Positions 1 through 7,908 of a stretch of DNA of 17,179 nucleotides are shown piece by piece (the stretch's first letter is position 1; every line of letters begins with the position of its first letter). Origin of the DNA: Chloroflexota bacterium (GTDB taxonomy: Bacteria > Chloroflexota > Anaerolineae > UBA1429); contig JACIWY010000025.1 in assembly GCA_014360745.1 (NCBI GenBank), positions 1-17,179 on the forward strand, in the 5' to 3' direction. The translations under genes and the position numbers were made by a program. The notes under the pieces were generated by a model. The model saw nothing but the letters and a program-made list of their open reading frames with translations. It searched no databases and was not told where the DNA came from.

Positions 1-34
1 CGAGAGAGCCGAATTCGGCTCTCTCGCTTTTTTT
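1..34 (+). terminator. Intrinsic terminator of the upstream unit
   Basis: Positions 1-26 form a perfect 26-base palindrome: an 11-bp GC-rich stem (CGAGAGAGCCG paired with CGGCTCTCTCG) around an AATT loop. It is followed by C and seven T residues (28-34). This is a textbook Rho-independent terminator reading left to right. It presumably ends a transcript that began before the window. It is the only hairpin in the window with a proper T-tract. Confidence 0.88.
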
Positions 35-334
35 CTTTGTGAAACGCGGAAAATCTTGGCTATAGCCCGTATCCTTTGCCATACCGTTGCGTCATATTCG
101 GCGAGAACGAAAGAGGTCCTCGCGCGTTTTGGCGTTGCCCGCAAACATTGCCAGGCCTTTGGCTGGAAAATATCCTATAGGTGAGAACCATTATGGAGCG
201 CTTCCCATCAGGCAAAATGTTGCCTATGGTGTTGACGTTGCTATTGATTTTATGATAGCATATCTAAGCTGATTCATCGTCGCTTTAGTAAGAGCTGAAT
301 GCTATTCGCTGTGACGCAGTGCGAAGGAGGCTAT
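35..334. other. AT-richer intergenic leader without a gene
   Basis: About 300 bases without a credible gene, visibly less GC-rich than the coding DNA that follows. It holds a weak promoter candidate (232-261) and a 6-bp hairpin at 210-225 (AGGCAA, AATG loop, TTGCCT). The hairpin sits just upstream of the -35-like element and could be an operator or nothing. A 61-codon TTG-started reading frame at 87-272 has no ribosome binding site and no recognisable product. No tRNA or known riboswitch fold was recognised. Confidence 0.6.
232..261 (+). promoter_or_regulatory. Candidate sigma-70-type promoter for the cohesin cluster
   Basis: TTGACG at 232-237 (5 of 6 to TTGACA), then an 18-base spacer, then TAGCAT at 256-261 (4 of 6 to TATAAT). 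Transcription would start near 268 and leave a leader of about 67 bases before the first gene. A better-looking TATGAT lies at 251-256, but its spacer is only 13 bases. Pattern match only; the AT-rich setting right after a terminator is supportive. Confidence 0.35.
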
Positions 335-2092
335 ATGACTGGACATAAATTGCAGCGAGCCGCACAGCTCCGGGCGGGACGCGGACGCTTGTTCCTGGGG
401 ATCATCGTTCTCTTGGCTATCGCTCTGGCTTTATCGGGATCGTGGGCGATGGCGGAAGGCCCGGCGCGAAGGCGTCCCTCTGTGGCCCTCCTGTCGGGGC
501 CCCAAGTGAGCCTGGATCCCTCCACCCTTCGCTTGACAGCGGGCTCGACGCAGAGCGTCCAAGTGGTGATATCGGACGTGGTCAACCTTTATGGTTTTCA
601 GCTGCATATCAACTTTGATCCCGCTGTGATCCAGATCAACGCTTTGACCCCTGGAACTTTTCTAAGCCCTGACATTGTGTTGCCCACTTTTGACAACATT
701 AACGGATACATCGATGTCGGTATCTCTCAAAAGTCGCCTTCTGTAGAGCGCTCGGGCAGCGGCGTGCTCCTCTTTATCGATTTGCAGGCTATAGCGTCGG
801 GGGATGCCGAGTTCGAATTCGAGAGCGTGCTTTTGGCCAGTGCCGATGGCATTTCTCTGGGGGGCAGCGTCGCCCAGCCCGACATCATAGTGCTGCAAGA
901 CACGGCCACCCCGACGGCCACCCCCATGGTCAGCCCGACGGCGACCGCTACTCCTTCCCCGACGCCGGGCACATCTCCAACGCCGACCGCGACCATCGAC
1001 CCCAGCGCCACGCCCTATTTTTACCTCGAGCCGGCGACGCTCAATTTGGCCGTGGGGCAGACCGGTTCGATGCAAATTCGCACTTCCTATGTGCAAGAGC
1101 TGGCCGGCGTGGGCGTCCGCATGCGTTGGGATCCCACCAAGGTGCAGGTGGTGGATGCGCTCCCCGGTGAGCCGGGCGTCCAAGTCGCCCCTGGCGACCT
1201 ATTCTCCGGCCATCCGGTGGTCCAGCCCGCGAACGGCAATACCGTCGATAACGGCCTGGGCGATCTCTCCTATGCGTTGCTTTACATGGGTGACCCCCCA
1301 GGGCCAACAGGCCAATGGACGGTGGCCGCGATCTCGTTCACCGCGCAGATGACGGGCAGCACCCTGGTCGAGTTCTATGGCCCCGACACGCTGATGACGG
1401 ATGCGGGGGGCGTCAGCATGCCTATCGGCTGGATCAACGGCCAGGTCATCGTGGGGGGCGCGGCGCAGCCCACGGCCACGCCGACGCAAACCCCGACACA
1501 GACCCCGATACCGACGGTGCCGGCGCCCACAGCGACCCCGACGGCGGTTCTCCTTTGCTCTGACCGCATCCAAAACGGCAGCTTTGAGCAGCTCTCCGGC
1601 GGGGAAGCCCCACCCTGGGTGAAACAAGCCGGCACGACCTACGAGCCGGACATCCTGCCGCATACCGGCAGCAAGGCGGCCTATCTCGGCGGCTACGATG
1701 GTGCCCAAGATGGCATCTACCAGACGGTGACCATCCCGGCCGATGCCGTCAATGCTACGCTGCGTTACTGGTGGTATCTGTTCACCGTCGAGCCGACCCA
1801 CCCGCACGATTACTTCTATGTCGAGATCTATGATACCTCGGGCACCTTGCAAGAAGTGCTCTCTACGCTGAACGACGGTGCCGTGGCCGATCAATGGCAA
1901 CAGGCCACGCACAACTTGATGGCCTACGCAGGCCAGACGATCCGCATCAGCTTCCGTATCGACAACAACGAAAGCAACCGCTCCAGCTTTTACGTGGACG
2001 ATATAAGCCTGGAGGTGTGCACGATCCAAGAGGAGCCTACCGAGACACCCGGCTTGTGTTTGCCGTTGATCATGGACAACTTTGTCAAATAA
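335..2092 (+). CDS. Secreted two-cohesin protein with galactose-binding-like domain and LPLI tail
   Basis: A 585-residue exported protein, probably a scaffold or binding component. The start at 335 has AAGGAGG four bases upstream; an in-frame ATG at 299 has no such site. Residues 1-40 are a signal peptide (basic n-region, long hydrophobic core, cleavage after A-M-A). Modules: cohesin-like domain (about 55-189), Thr/Pro linker (190-226), second cohesin-like domain (227-380) with the VVDALPGEPGVQV and GDLF stretches, second linker, then a jelly-roll galactose-binding-like domain (about 408-562) opening with NGSFE and bracketed by C408 and C562. After a short linker the chain ends in LPLI, a tail type seen on many Chloroflexota exported proteins. 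The domain order is repeated in the protein encoded at 8642, so the two are paralogues. Fold assignments rest on motif pattern; the ligand of the C-terminal domain is unknown. Confidence 0.85.
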   Translation: MTGHKLQRAAQLRAGRGRLFLGIIVLLAIALALSGSWAMAEGPARRRPSVALLSGPQVSLDPSTLRLTAGSTQSVQVVISDVVNLYGFQLHINFDPAVIQINALTPGTFLSPDIVLPTFDNINGYIDVGISQKSPSVERSGSGVLLFIDLQAIASGDAEFEFESVLLASADGISLGGSVAQPDIIVLQDTATPTATPMVSPTATATPSPTPGTSPTPTATIDPSATPYFYLEPATLNLAVGQTGSMQIRTSYVQELAGVGVRMRWDPTKVQVVDALPGEPGVQVAPGDLFSGHPVVQPANGNTVDNGLGDLSYALLYMGDPPGPTGQWTVAAISFTAQMTGSTLVEFYGPDTLMTDAGGVSMPIGWINGQVIVGGAAQPTATPTQTPTQTPIPTVPAPTATPTAVLLCSDRIQNGSFEQLSGGEAPPWVKQAGTTYEPDILPHTGSKAAYLGGYDGAQDGIYQTVTIPADAVNATLRYWWYLFTVEPTHPHDYFYVEIYDTSGTLQEVLSTLNDGAVADQWQQATHNLMAYAGQTIRISFRIDNNESNRSSFYVDDISLEVCTIQEEPTETPGLCLPLIMDNFVK

Positions 2093-2117
2093 AAAATGGT
2101 GAGGTGACATCTATAGC

Positions 2118-2777
2118 ATGGGTTGGAGCAAACGGCGATCTATCGGATGGGGCTATGCCGCGCGCACCCTGGGCTTGGTGCTCGCGGCACTAGCCATCGC
2201 TTGGCTGGCCGCAGGGGTGCCCGCTTGGGCCGAGCCCGATCCTCAGATTCATGTGCACACGGCCAAGCCCGCCGTCTATTTGGACCCGGCGAGCAAGAAC
2301 GTGCCCGTGGGGTTCGAGACGATGGTGACGGTGCGGGTCGATAACGTCAGCAAGCTCTTGGGCGTTAATTACCGGCTGAACTTTGACCCATCCGTGCTTC
2401 AGGTCGTGGATGCGGACCCGCTTTTGCCCGGCACGCAGATCTACCCGGCCGAGATCTTCCAAGGTATGACGACATCTACCGCGGCCAACAGCGTGGACAA
2501 TACCGCCGGGACGATCGAGTACGGCGTCCTTTTGCTGACCCTAAGCCCAGGGGATCAGCCGGTGACGGGCTCCGGCGCGCTGGGCCGCATCAAATTCCGC
2601 GTGGTGGGCTATGGCAGCAGCCCGGTGCAATTCGCCGACATTGACGAATGGACAAAGTTGATCGTCGAGTGGCCGGGCGGCATACCTCAGCCTGCTCCCG
2701 CCACATGGACCGACGGCGTGTTGACCGGCGTCAGCGGCTACAAGCTGCGACTGCCTTTGGTCTACAATTCTAGGTAA
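2118..2777 (+). CDS. Small secreted single-cohesin protein with LPLV tail
   Basis: A 219-residue exported protein starting 25 bases after the preceding stop, with GAGGTG about 11 bases upstream of the ATG. The signal peptide spans about residues 1-38 (two Arg, hydrophobic core, A-W-A cleavage site). The rest is essentially one cohesin-like module (about 50-207) with the cluster signature: YLDP strand, GVNYRLNFDP, VVDADP, a PG-TQI turn, VDNTAGTIEYG, and a TGSGALGRIKFRV strand. It ends in LRLPLVYNSR, the same kind of C-terminal tail as the first gene. It has no linker, dockerin or enzyme domain. The likely role is a single-site binding partner or cap in a cohesin-dockerin assembly (inference). 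Confidence 0.85.
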   Translation: MGWSKRRSIGWGYAARTLGLVLAALAIAWLAAGVPAWAEPDPQIHVHTAKPAVYLDPASKNVPVGFETMVTVRVDNVSKLLGVNYRLNFDPSVLQVVDADPLLPGTQIYPAEIFQGMTTSTAANSVDNTAGTIEYGVLLLTLSPGDQPVTGSGALGRIKFRVVGYGSSPVQFADIDEWTKLIVEWPGGIPQPAPATWTDGVLTGVSGYKLRLPLVYNSR

Positions 2778-3023
2778 GGTGTTTTAATCGCTACGCTGCG
2801 TCACAGGCGAAAGGAGTGGTCTATTGAAGAAAAACGAGAACGAGTCGTCGAACTCCGTGCGTTTGTGTCGCGGTCATGTCGCGCAATTCAAAGGATTGCG
2901 GGGGAAAGGATGTCGTGCGGGTCAACGGGTGAGCGCTGGCAGACGGAGGAAACGAGCGCTTTTTCCTTCGAACGTCGAGGCCCCAGCCACCATTGACACT
3001 TGTCAAAAGAGAGGAGAGGCTTA
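2778..3023 (+). other. Leader between the single-cohesin gene and the M6 protease gene
   Basis: The longest gap inside the cluster (about 245 bases). It contains a possible 66-codon leader frame and three structures. The first is a 6-bp hairpin at 2882-2900 (CGCAAT/ATTGCG). The second is an AGCGCT pair at 2932-2937 and 2955-2960 followed by TTTT, which could form a weak terminator-like stem with a 17-base loop. The third is a near-palindrome TTGACA-CT-TGTCAA at 2993-3006, just before the protease ribosome binding site. This is the most plausible internal control point of the cluster, but each element alone is weak. Confidence 0.4.
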
Positions 3024-3024
3024 A
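2824..3024 (+). CDS. Possible 66-residue leader peptide overlapping the protease start
   Basis: A short frame begins with TTG at 2824. AAGGAG at 2811-2816 lies 7 bases upstream, a good ribosome binding site. Its TAA stop shares one base with the ATG of the M6 protease (TAATG), an arrangement typical of translational coupling. The predicted peptide begins MKKNENESS, is strongly basic (runs such as RRRKR) and has three Cys; it has no hydrophobic core or known domain. It could be a true small protein, a translated leader that couples ribosomes to the protease gene, or chance. The start signal and overlap argue for it; the composition, which resembles random frame usage, argues against it. Confidence 0.3.
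   Translation: MKKNENESSNSVRLCRGHVAQFKGLRGKGCRAGQRVSAGRRRKRALFPSNVEAPATIDTCQKRGEA
2993..3006. promoter_or_regulatory. Inverted repeat before the protease start
   Basis: TTGACA, CT, TGTCAA: a perfect 6-bp inverted repeat with a 2-base centre, ending 17 bases before the protease ATG and immediately before the purine-rich ribosome binding site (3011-3019). It could be a small operator or could mask the ribosome binding site as RNA. A 6-bp dyad of this kind can also arise by chance. Confidence 0.25.
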
Positions 3025-6000
3025 TGGAAAGGATCTATAAACTGTTGTGTATCTGGATGGTCCTGGCCATTGCGTTGGCCGGCCTGGCGCCAGCGGTGTC
3101 TGCTCAGGCGCCGGAGGGCTCGGCCGAAAAGCACTTGGTGCCGCCACGGCCAGACCTGTTGCGGCAAATACAAATGGCGGAGGGCGGAGGCGAGCGGCTG
3201 AACGTCGCCGCCAGCCAGGAAGATACGGATCCCTCTCTCGCCTATAGGCAATACCTGGCCCAAAAGCTGGCCGGGCATTTTCAAGGCGGCAGGGTTGGGA
3301 AGAAGGGAGTGAGCCTGAGCGCGGAGCCCCCTCACAGCCGTGTCATGGTGTTGCTCGTTGAGTTTGACGACGCACAGCACAACGAGATTCCCCAGCCACC
3401 GCCTAGCGATTTGCCCTATGATTACTGGGTGGCCAACTTTAGCCAGGCGCACTACAACCGGCTGGCCTTTGATCAGGCCAACGCTTGGTCGTTGAGCAAC
3501 TGGGTCAAAGAAGCCTCCGATGGGCTCTTCCCCGATCTACAAGGCACCGTTCGTCCCTGGGCGCAGCTCGTCGGCAAGAACCTCACCGACTATGGAGACG
3601 ACGATCCCGCGGGCGGCGTAGACAATACCGCTCCGGACGATCTGTACCAGTTTGTCCGCGACGCCGTGGCCCTCCAATTGGGTGGCACCTACACGCCGTC
3701 GGACGGCTGGGGGAACTACCACGGCGGTGACGGCTATCTGGACTATTTGATCATCGTCCACGCCGGCCGCGGCCAAGAATCCGGCGGTGGTGTCTATGGC
3801 GACGACTCGCTCTGGTCGACCTGCGGCACTCTGGATACGCCCTATGAATTCCAGGCAGGTTTGTATGTGGACAGGTTCGTGGTCGTGGCCGAGGATTCGC
3901 CGGTAGGCGTCTGGGCCCATGAGCTTGGGCACCTCTTTGGCCTGCCTGATACCTGGAACGTGCCCTCGGCGGCCGATCCCAAGGTGGACGATGTCGCCTG
4001 GCCGCTGGAGATGGAGGATGCCGTCGGCGAGGCCTCGCCGGCCTTCTACGACCCGATGGCGCAGGGTTGCTGGTTGGGCATGCCCATGGGCACCCGCCCG
4101 GCAAGCATGACCTCCTGGGAACGGATCCAACTGGAGTGGCTGACGCCCAGAGTCTGGGATGCCACCACCGATCTGCCCACCAGCGTCTACCTGGCCCAGC
4201 TAGAGACGCCCACGGCGGCCGACAAGGCGCTCAGGATCGATCTGCCTCCACGCACCTATGTGACGCCTCACACCGGCGATTATATGTGGGTGCCCACCTG
4301 CTATCCGGAGCCGGAGGGGGTGCCTTGCTGCGAACCGATCAGCGCCACCAACTACCTCCTGCTCTCCAACCTGCTCGTGCCGGAGGACGGCACGATAAGC
4401 CTAAATTGGTGGCAGTGGTACGACCTGATCGAGGACTATGACCTCGGTTATGTGGTCGTCGTCGATCATGGCGGAACGCTGGGTTGGGCGACGCGCGTGT
4501 ACACCGTGCCTTTCGGCTCGTCGCTCGATGTGCCAGGCAATGCCGACGGCTGGGTCCATGTTTCGGTGGATCTCGGCGCTTTCAAAGGCACCGCTGTCGA
4601 TGTCTACTTTATCCTGGAGCGGCTCAAGAGCCCGGGAGGCTTGGGGTGGTTCCTCGACACCTTTGAGTTGGTGGGCGATGGCATCGTCCTCGACTCCGAC
4701 GACCTCGAGGAGCCAGAATGGACCTGGGATCCGATCGTCCTTTGTTGGCAGCGAGACGGCCCGATCGTCTCGGAGCATTACTACCTGCTCGAATGGCGCA
4801 ACGATCAAGCGGGCTTTGACGTCGGCCTGCAAGAGGCCTACAACTGGGCGCAGTTTGATCCGGCGCATGACATCCTGCGGGTCGAGTACTTCCGCTACAA
4901 CCCCGGCCTGCTGATCTGGTATGTGAACCCGGTGTATCGCCCGGGCGACAACAACGTCTTGTGGCACCCCGGCGAAGGGTTCCTGCTGGCCATCGACTCG
5001 CATGCCGTGCCGTTGGTGCAACCGGCCACCGGTGAAGTATGGCGCACCCGCGTGCAGATGCAAGACGCCACTTTCCGCGCGGCGGGGCACCCGACCTACG
5101 AGAACACGCTGACCTACTATGACAATGGCACCGAGTATCAGCAGACCATCGGGCCCAAATCGGCCAAGACCTACTTCTGGGACAAGTACTCCTCCTACCC
5201 GTATTGGGATGAGGACGCCCCGTACAATAGCGCCAAGACGGTGCAGTATGGCGTGCGCGTCGATGTGCGTCAGGAGAACCAGGACCAGTCCGGTGCCCAA
5301 TTGGACATCGGCATCGATGCCGCCGACATGTCCCAATCCTACAAGCTTGTCGATCAGGCCACGGCTCGCCCCGGAGAGACGCTGCGCTACACTATCGTGC
5401 TGATCAACAACGGCATCGCCGACGCGCACCAGATCGTGGTCAGCGATACGGCGCCCATGTATACCGACATCTTGCCCGGCACCTTCTCGGTGACCGGCTC
5501 TCCCAATACGGTTGAACAGTGGGCCACCAGCGATGCGGTGTACTGGAAGGGCACCGTGCCGCTCGGATCGCCGGTCACACTCACCTTTGACGTGGTCCTC
5601 GAGAGCGTGATCCCCGATGGCTATATCATCGTCAACGAGGGGCGCATCTATGAGGGCAACGTCTTGGAGACGATCGTCAGAGCCGAGACCGAGGTCGAGT
5701 CGGAGCCCTGCCTGACCTCTTCTACCAAGGTGGCCGAGCCTTCCGAGGCCCTGGCGGGCGACTTGATCACCTATACCATCACGCTGATCAACACCGGCAA
5801 CACCAACGCCGAGACGGTGACCATCACCGATTGTCTGCCACAGTGCACGACCTACTGGCCCGACTCGCTGACCTACACGGCGGGCAACGGCAGCTTCCAG
5901 GAGAACGTGCCCGGCTGTGACCACGGCGGCATCGTCTGGCAAGGGCCGGTCTATGTGGGCGTAAACACGGTGATCACCTTTGTCGTGCAGATTCAACCCG

Positions 6001-7838
6001 GTCAATTGCCTTGTACGTTGATCCAGAACGAGGTCACGATCGACGATGGCGTGCATCAGCCGTTCCACAAGTGGGATGACACCAGCGTGATCCCCGGCCC
6101 GAACTTCTGGACTTCCGAAAAGGTGGTCGAGACCGAGGGCGGCACGCCGACGGCGGCCCCTGGCGAGACGTTGACCTACACGGTCTATGTGAACAACGTC
6201 GGCAACCAGGCCTCCTACGCCGAGGTGACGGACGCCATCCCGGCCAACACCACCTACGTCCCAGGCTCGTTGAATTGCAGCATGGGCACGTGCAGCGAGG
6301 CAGGCGGGGTGATCTCCTGGGTGTCCAATTCCCCGCTGGCGCCCGCATCGGGCGAGACGATCTCCTTCCAGGTGGTCATCGACAGCCCGTTGGCCAACGG
6401 CACCATCATCACCAACACGGCCCTGATCACCAGCGAGACGCAGGTCTTTACGCGCGAGGTGACCACGACGGTCATCTCGGAGCCGCGGCTGACCAACTCG
6501 ACCAAAGAGGTCGAGACCGGCGTCGGCGCCTATGGCAGTGTGTTGACCTACACCATCTCGCTGTATAACGACGGCACCGAAGATGCCAACGTGGTCATGA
6601 CCGATGCCATACCCGATGGCACCGAGTATATCCCAGACTCTTTGAGCGCCAGCAAGCCCACCGCGAGCTATTCGGCCGGTGTGGTGACCTGGACGGGCAC
6701 GGTGGCGCGCGGCGAGCTGGTGACCGTTACCTACGCGGTGACCATCACCTTGGAGGGCTCCGGCGTCATCACCAACTGCGCGACGGTGGATGACGGCGTA
6801 CACGATCCCTTTGAGATTTGCAGCTCGGACGTGTACGTGGCCGGCCTGACGGTGGACACCGATGACACGGTCTATGCTTGCGGCGATCTGGTCTCTGTGC
6901 CGATCGTCATCTCGAACGTGGTCGATCTGCAGGCATTCCAGATCACCATCGACTTTATCACCGACACGCTTCAGGCCGAGGGAATCGTCAACGGCACCTG
7001 GTTCGGGCCGTACGCGGCTTGGTCGGTGAAGGAGTTTGACAACGAAGCGGGCCGCATCATCGTGGCCGCGACGCTGATCTCGCAGCCGACCGGCAAATCG
7101 GGGAGCGGCATTCTCTTCTGGATCAATTTCCGCGTGGTGGGCGTGGTGCCCTCGCCGACGCCGATCACCATCGTAGACGTATCGACCTATCTGGCGAACA
7201 GCATCCTGTCGGATGGGCCGCCCGAACAGTCGATCCCCTACTATGGGACGGACGGTGAGCTGTATCTCGAAGGTCGCACCATGATCGGCTATGTGGATTT
7301 GCAGGGCCGTGCGGACGAAAGCGGCGCGATCGTCCAGTATGATGGGCAGACCACCTGGACCAACGCCCTAGGGTTCTACGAGTTCTGCCCGCCGGCCGGC
7401 TATGGCGAGCTGGTGCATGTGCGCATCGAGCTGGATGGCTACCTCTGGGCTGAGGAGGATTGGCCCGTCTCGGCGATGACCGGCACGATTTCGTTGCCCG
7501 ATGTCACGCTGTACGGCGGCAACCCCGTTGGCCCCTCGGTGACGGTGACCTCGCCGATCACGTGCACCGCCTACCCGACCGCCACGATGCCGATCGCCGG
7601 CCCGCCCGACGACGTCATCAACATCCTGGATCTGACCTTTGTGGGCGCTCGCTTCAATATGGTTGAGGATCCTCTCAATCCATGGGAACCCATCGATTGG
7701 TTCGATCCCGGCGAGTGCTATTACAAGAAGGATCTGGATGGGCGCGCGGACATCACCAACGATGGCCGGGTCGATATCTTTGACCTGGTGCTCGTGGGCT
7801 ACAACTTTAACGAGACCGCGCCGGTTCCGTGGTTCTAA
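3024..7838 (+). CDS. M6-family (immune inhibitor A-like) metalloprotease with DUF11 repeats, cohesin and dockerin
   Basis: A 1604-residue secreted zinc protease. The ATG at 3024 follows AGGAGAGG; signal peptide 1-27 (V-S-A cleavage). A propeptide-like stretch leads to the M6 catalytic domain (about 110-370) with HELGHLFGLPD: H299 and H303 as zinc ligands, E300 as general base and D309 as likely third ligand. A Met-turn candidate is M345 in FYDPMAQG. A jelly-roll insertion (about 435-560, beginning near vicinal C435-C436) and the YLLEWR/GLLIWY region (about 585-660) match the C-terminal half of immune inhibitor A. Then come four DUF11-type repeats (about 772-890, 893-1025, 1026-1152, 1153-1272), a cohesin-like domain (1273-1418), a small beta module starting GYVDLQGR (1419-1502) and a dockerin (about 1514-1604). 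The second dockerin loop (DITNDGRVDIFD) is canonical; the first has lost its leading acidic residues. Typical M6 proteases are about half this length. It is the only enzyme in the cluster. Confidence 0.9.
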   Translation: MERIYKLLCIWMVLAIALAGLAPAVSAQAPEGSAEKHLVPPRPDLLRQIQMAEGGGERLNVAASQEDTDPSLAYRQYLAQKLAGHFQGGRVGKKGVSLSAEPPHSRVMVLLVEFDDAQHNEIPQPPPSDLPYDYWVANFSQAHYNRLAFDQANAWSLSNWVKEASDGLFPDLQGTVRPWAQLVGKNLTDYGDDDPAGGVDNTAPDDLYQFVRDAVALQLGGTYTPSDGWGNYHGGDGYLDYLIIVHAGRGQESGGGVYGDDSLWSTCGTLDTPYEFQAGLYVDRFVVVAEDSPVGVWAHELGHLFGLPDTWNVPSAADPKVDDVAWPLEMEDAVGEASPAFYDPMAQGCWLGMPMGTRPASMTSWERIQLEWLTPRVWDATTDLPTSVYLAQLETPTAADKALRIDLPPRTYVTPHTGDYMWVPTCYPEPEGVPCCEPISATNYLLLSNLLVPEDGTISLNWWQWYDLIEDYDLGYVVVVDHGGTLGWATRVYTVPFGSSLDVPGNADGWVHVSVDLGAFKGTAVDVYFILERLKSPGGLGWFLDTFELVGDGIVLDSDDLEEPEWTWDPIVLCWQRDGPIVSEHYYLLEWRNDQAGFDVGLQEAYNWAQFDPAHDILRVEYFRYNPGLLIWYVNPVYRPGDNNVLWHPGEGFLLAIDSHAVPLVQPATGEVWRTRVQMQDATFRAAGHPTYENTLTYYDNGTEYQQTIGPKSAKTYFWDKYSSYPYWDEDAPYNSAKTVQYGVRVDVRQENQDQSGAQLDIGIDAADMSQSYKLVDQATARPGETLRYTIVLINNGIADAHQIVVSDTAPMYTDILPGTFSVTGSPNTVEQWATSDAVYWKGTVPLGSPVTLTFDVVLESVIPDGYIIVNEGRIYEGNVLETIVRAETEVESEPCLTSSTKVAEPSEALAGDLITYTITLINTGNTNAETVTITDCLPQCTTYWPDSLTYTAGNGSFQENVPGCDHGGIVWQGPVYVGVNTVITFVVQIQPGQLPCTLIQNEVTIDDGVHQPFHKWDDTSVIPGPNFWTSEKVVETEGGTPTAAPGETLTYTVYVNNVGNQASYAEVTDAIPANTTYVPGSLNCSMGTCSEAGGVISWVSNSPLAPASGETISFQVVIDSPLANGTIITNTALITSETQVFTREVTTTVISEPRLTNSTKEVETGVGAYGSVLTYTISLYNDGTEDANVVMTDAIPDGTEYIPDSLSASKPTASYSAGVVTWTGTVARGELVTVTYAVTITLEGSGVITNCATVDDGVHDPFEICSSDVYVAGLTVDTDDTVYACGDLVSVPIVISNVVDLQAFQITIDFITDTLQAEGIVNGTWFGPYAAWSVKEFDNEAGRIIVAATLISQPTGKSGSGILFWINFRVVGVVPSPTPITIVDVSTYLANSILSDGPPEQSIPYYGTDGELYLEGRTMIGYVDLQGRADESGAIVQYDGQTTWTNALGFYEFCPPAGYGELVHVRIELDGYLWAEEDWPVSAMTGTISLPDVTLYGGNPVGPSVTVTSPITCTAYPTATMPIAGPPDDVINILDLTFVGARFNMVEDPLNPWEPIDWFDPGECYYKKDLDGRADITNDGRVDIFDLVLVGYNFNETAPVPWF

Positions 7839-7848
7839 AGAACGTCTG

Positions 7849-7885
7849 TTTGTGGGGCGCCGCCATCGTGGCGGTGCCCCACAAA
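7849..7885 (+). terminator. Strong hairpin without U-tract after the protease gene
   Basis: TTTGTGGGGC (7849-7858) pairs with GCCCCACAAA (7876-7885). The inner CCGCCA/TGGCGG segment adds six pairs, a G-U pair joins the two segments, and the loop is TCG: 17 pairs in all. It starts 10 bases after the protease stop. The downstream sequence is CCCAGGAAAA, with no T-tract. It may be a U-less terminator, an mRNA-stabilising 3' structure, or a processing site that separates expression of the huge protease gene from the next gene. Confidence 0.55.
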
Positions 7886-7908
7886 CCCAGGAAAAACAGG
7901 GCAAAACG

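Noticed and set aside
101..123. GCGAG...CTCGC stem in the first intergenic region
   Set aside because: Only five pairs around a 13-base loop; not distinguishable from chance.
87..272. A 61-codon TTG-started frame before the cluster
   Set aside because: No ribosome binding site, no recognisable domain, and it runs into the promoter candidate; treated as chance.
299..334. Upstream ATG of the first cohesin gene
   Set aside because: AAGGAGG lies between it and the ATG at 335, which gives a normal signal peptide.
4401..6803. An 800-codon open frame on the minus strand inside the protease gene
   Set aside because: It is a shadow of the GC-rich coding strand: the + strand frame has a full signal peptide, protease motif and repeats, while the antisense product has Arg/His/Gly-rich noise and no domain.
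7639..7908. Upstream extension of the lipoprotein frame
   Set aside because: It overlaps the dockerin-coding part of the protease gene in another frame, has no signal sequence, and would bury the lipobox internally.
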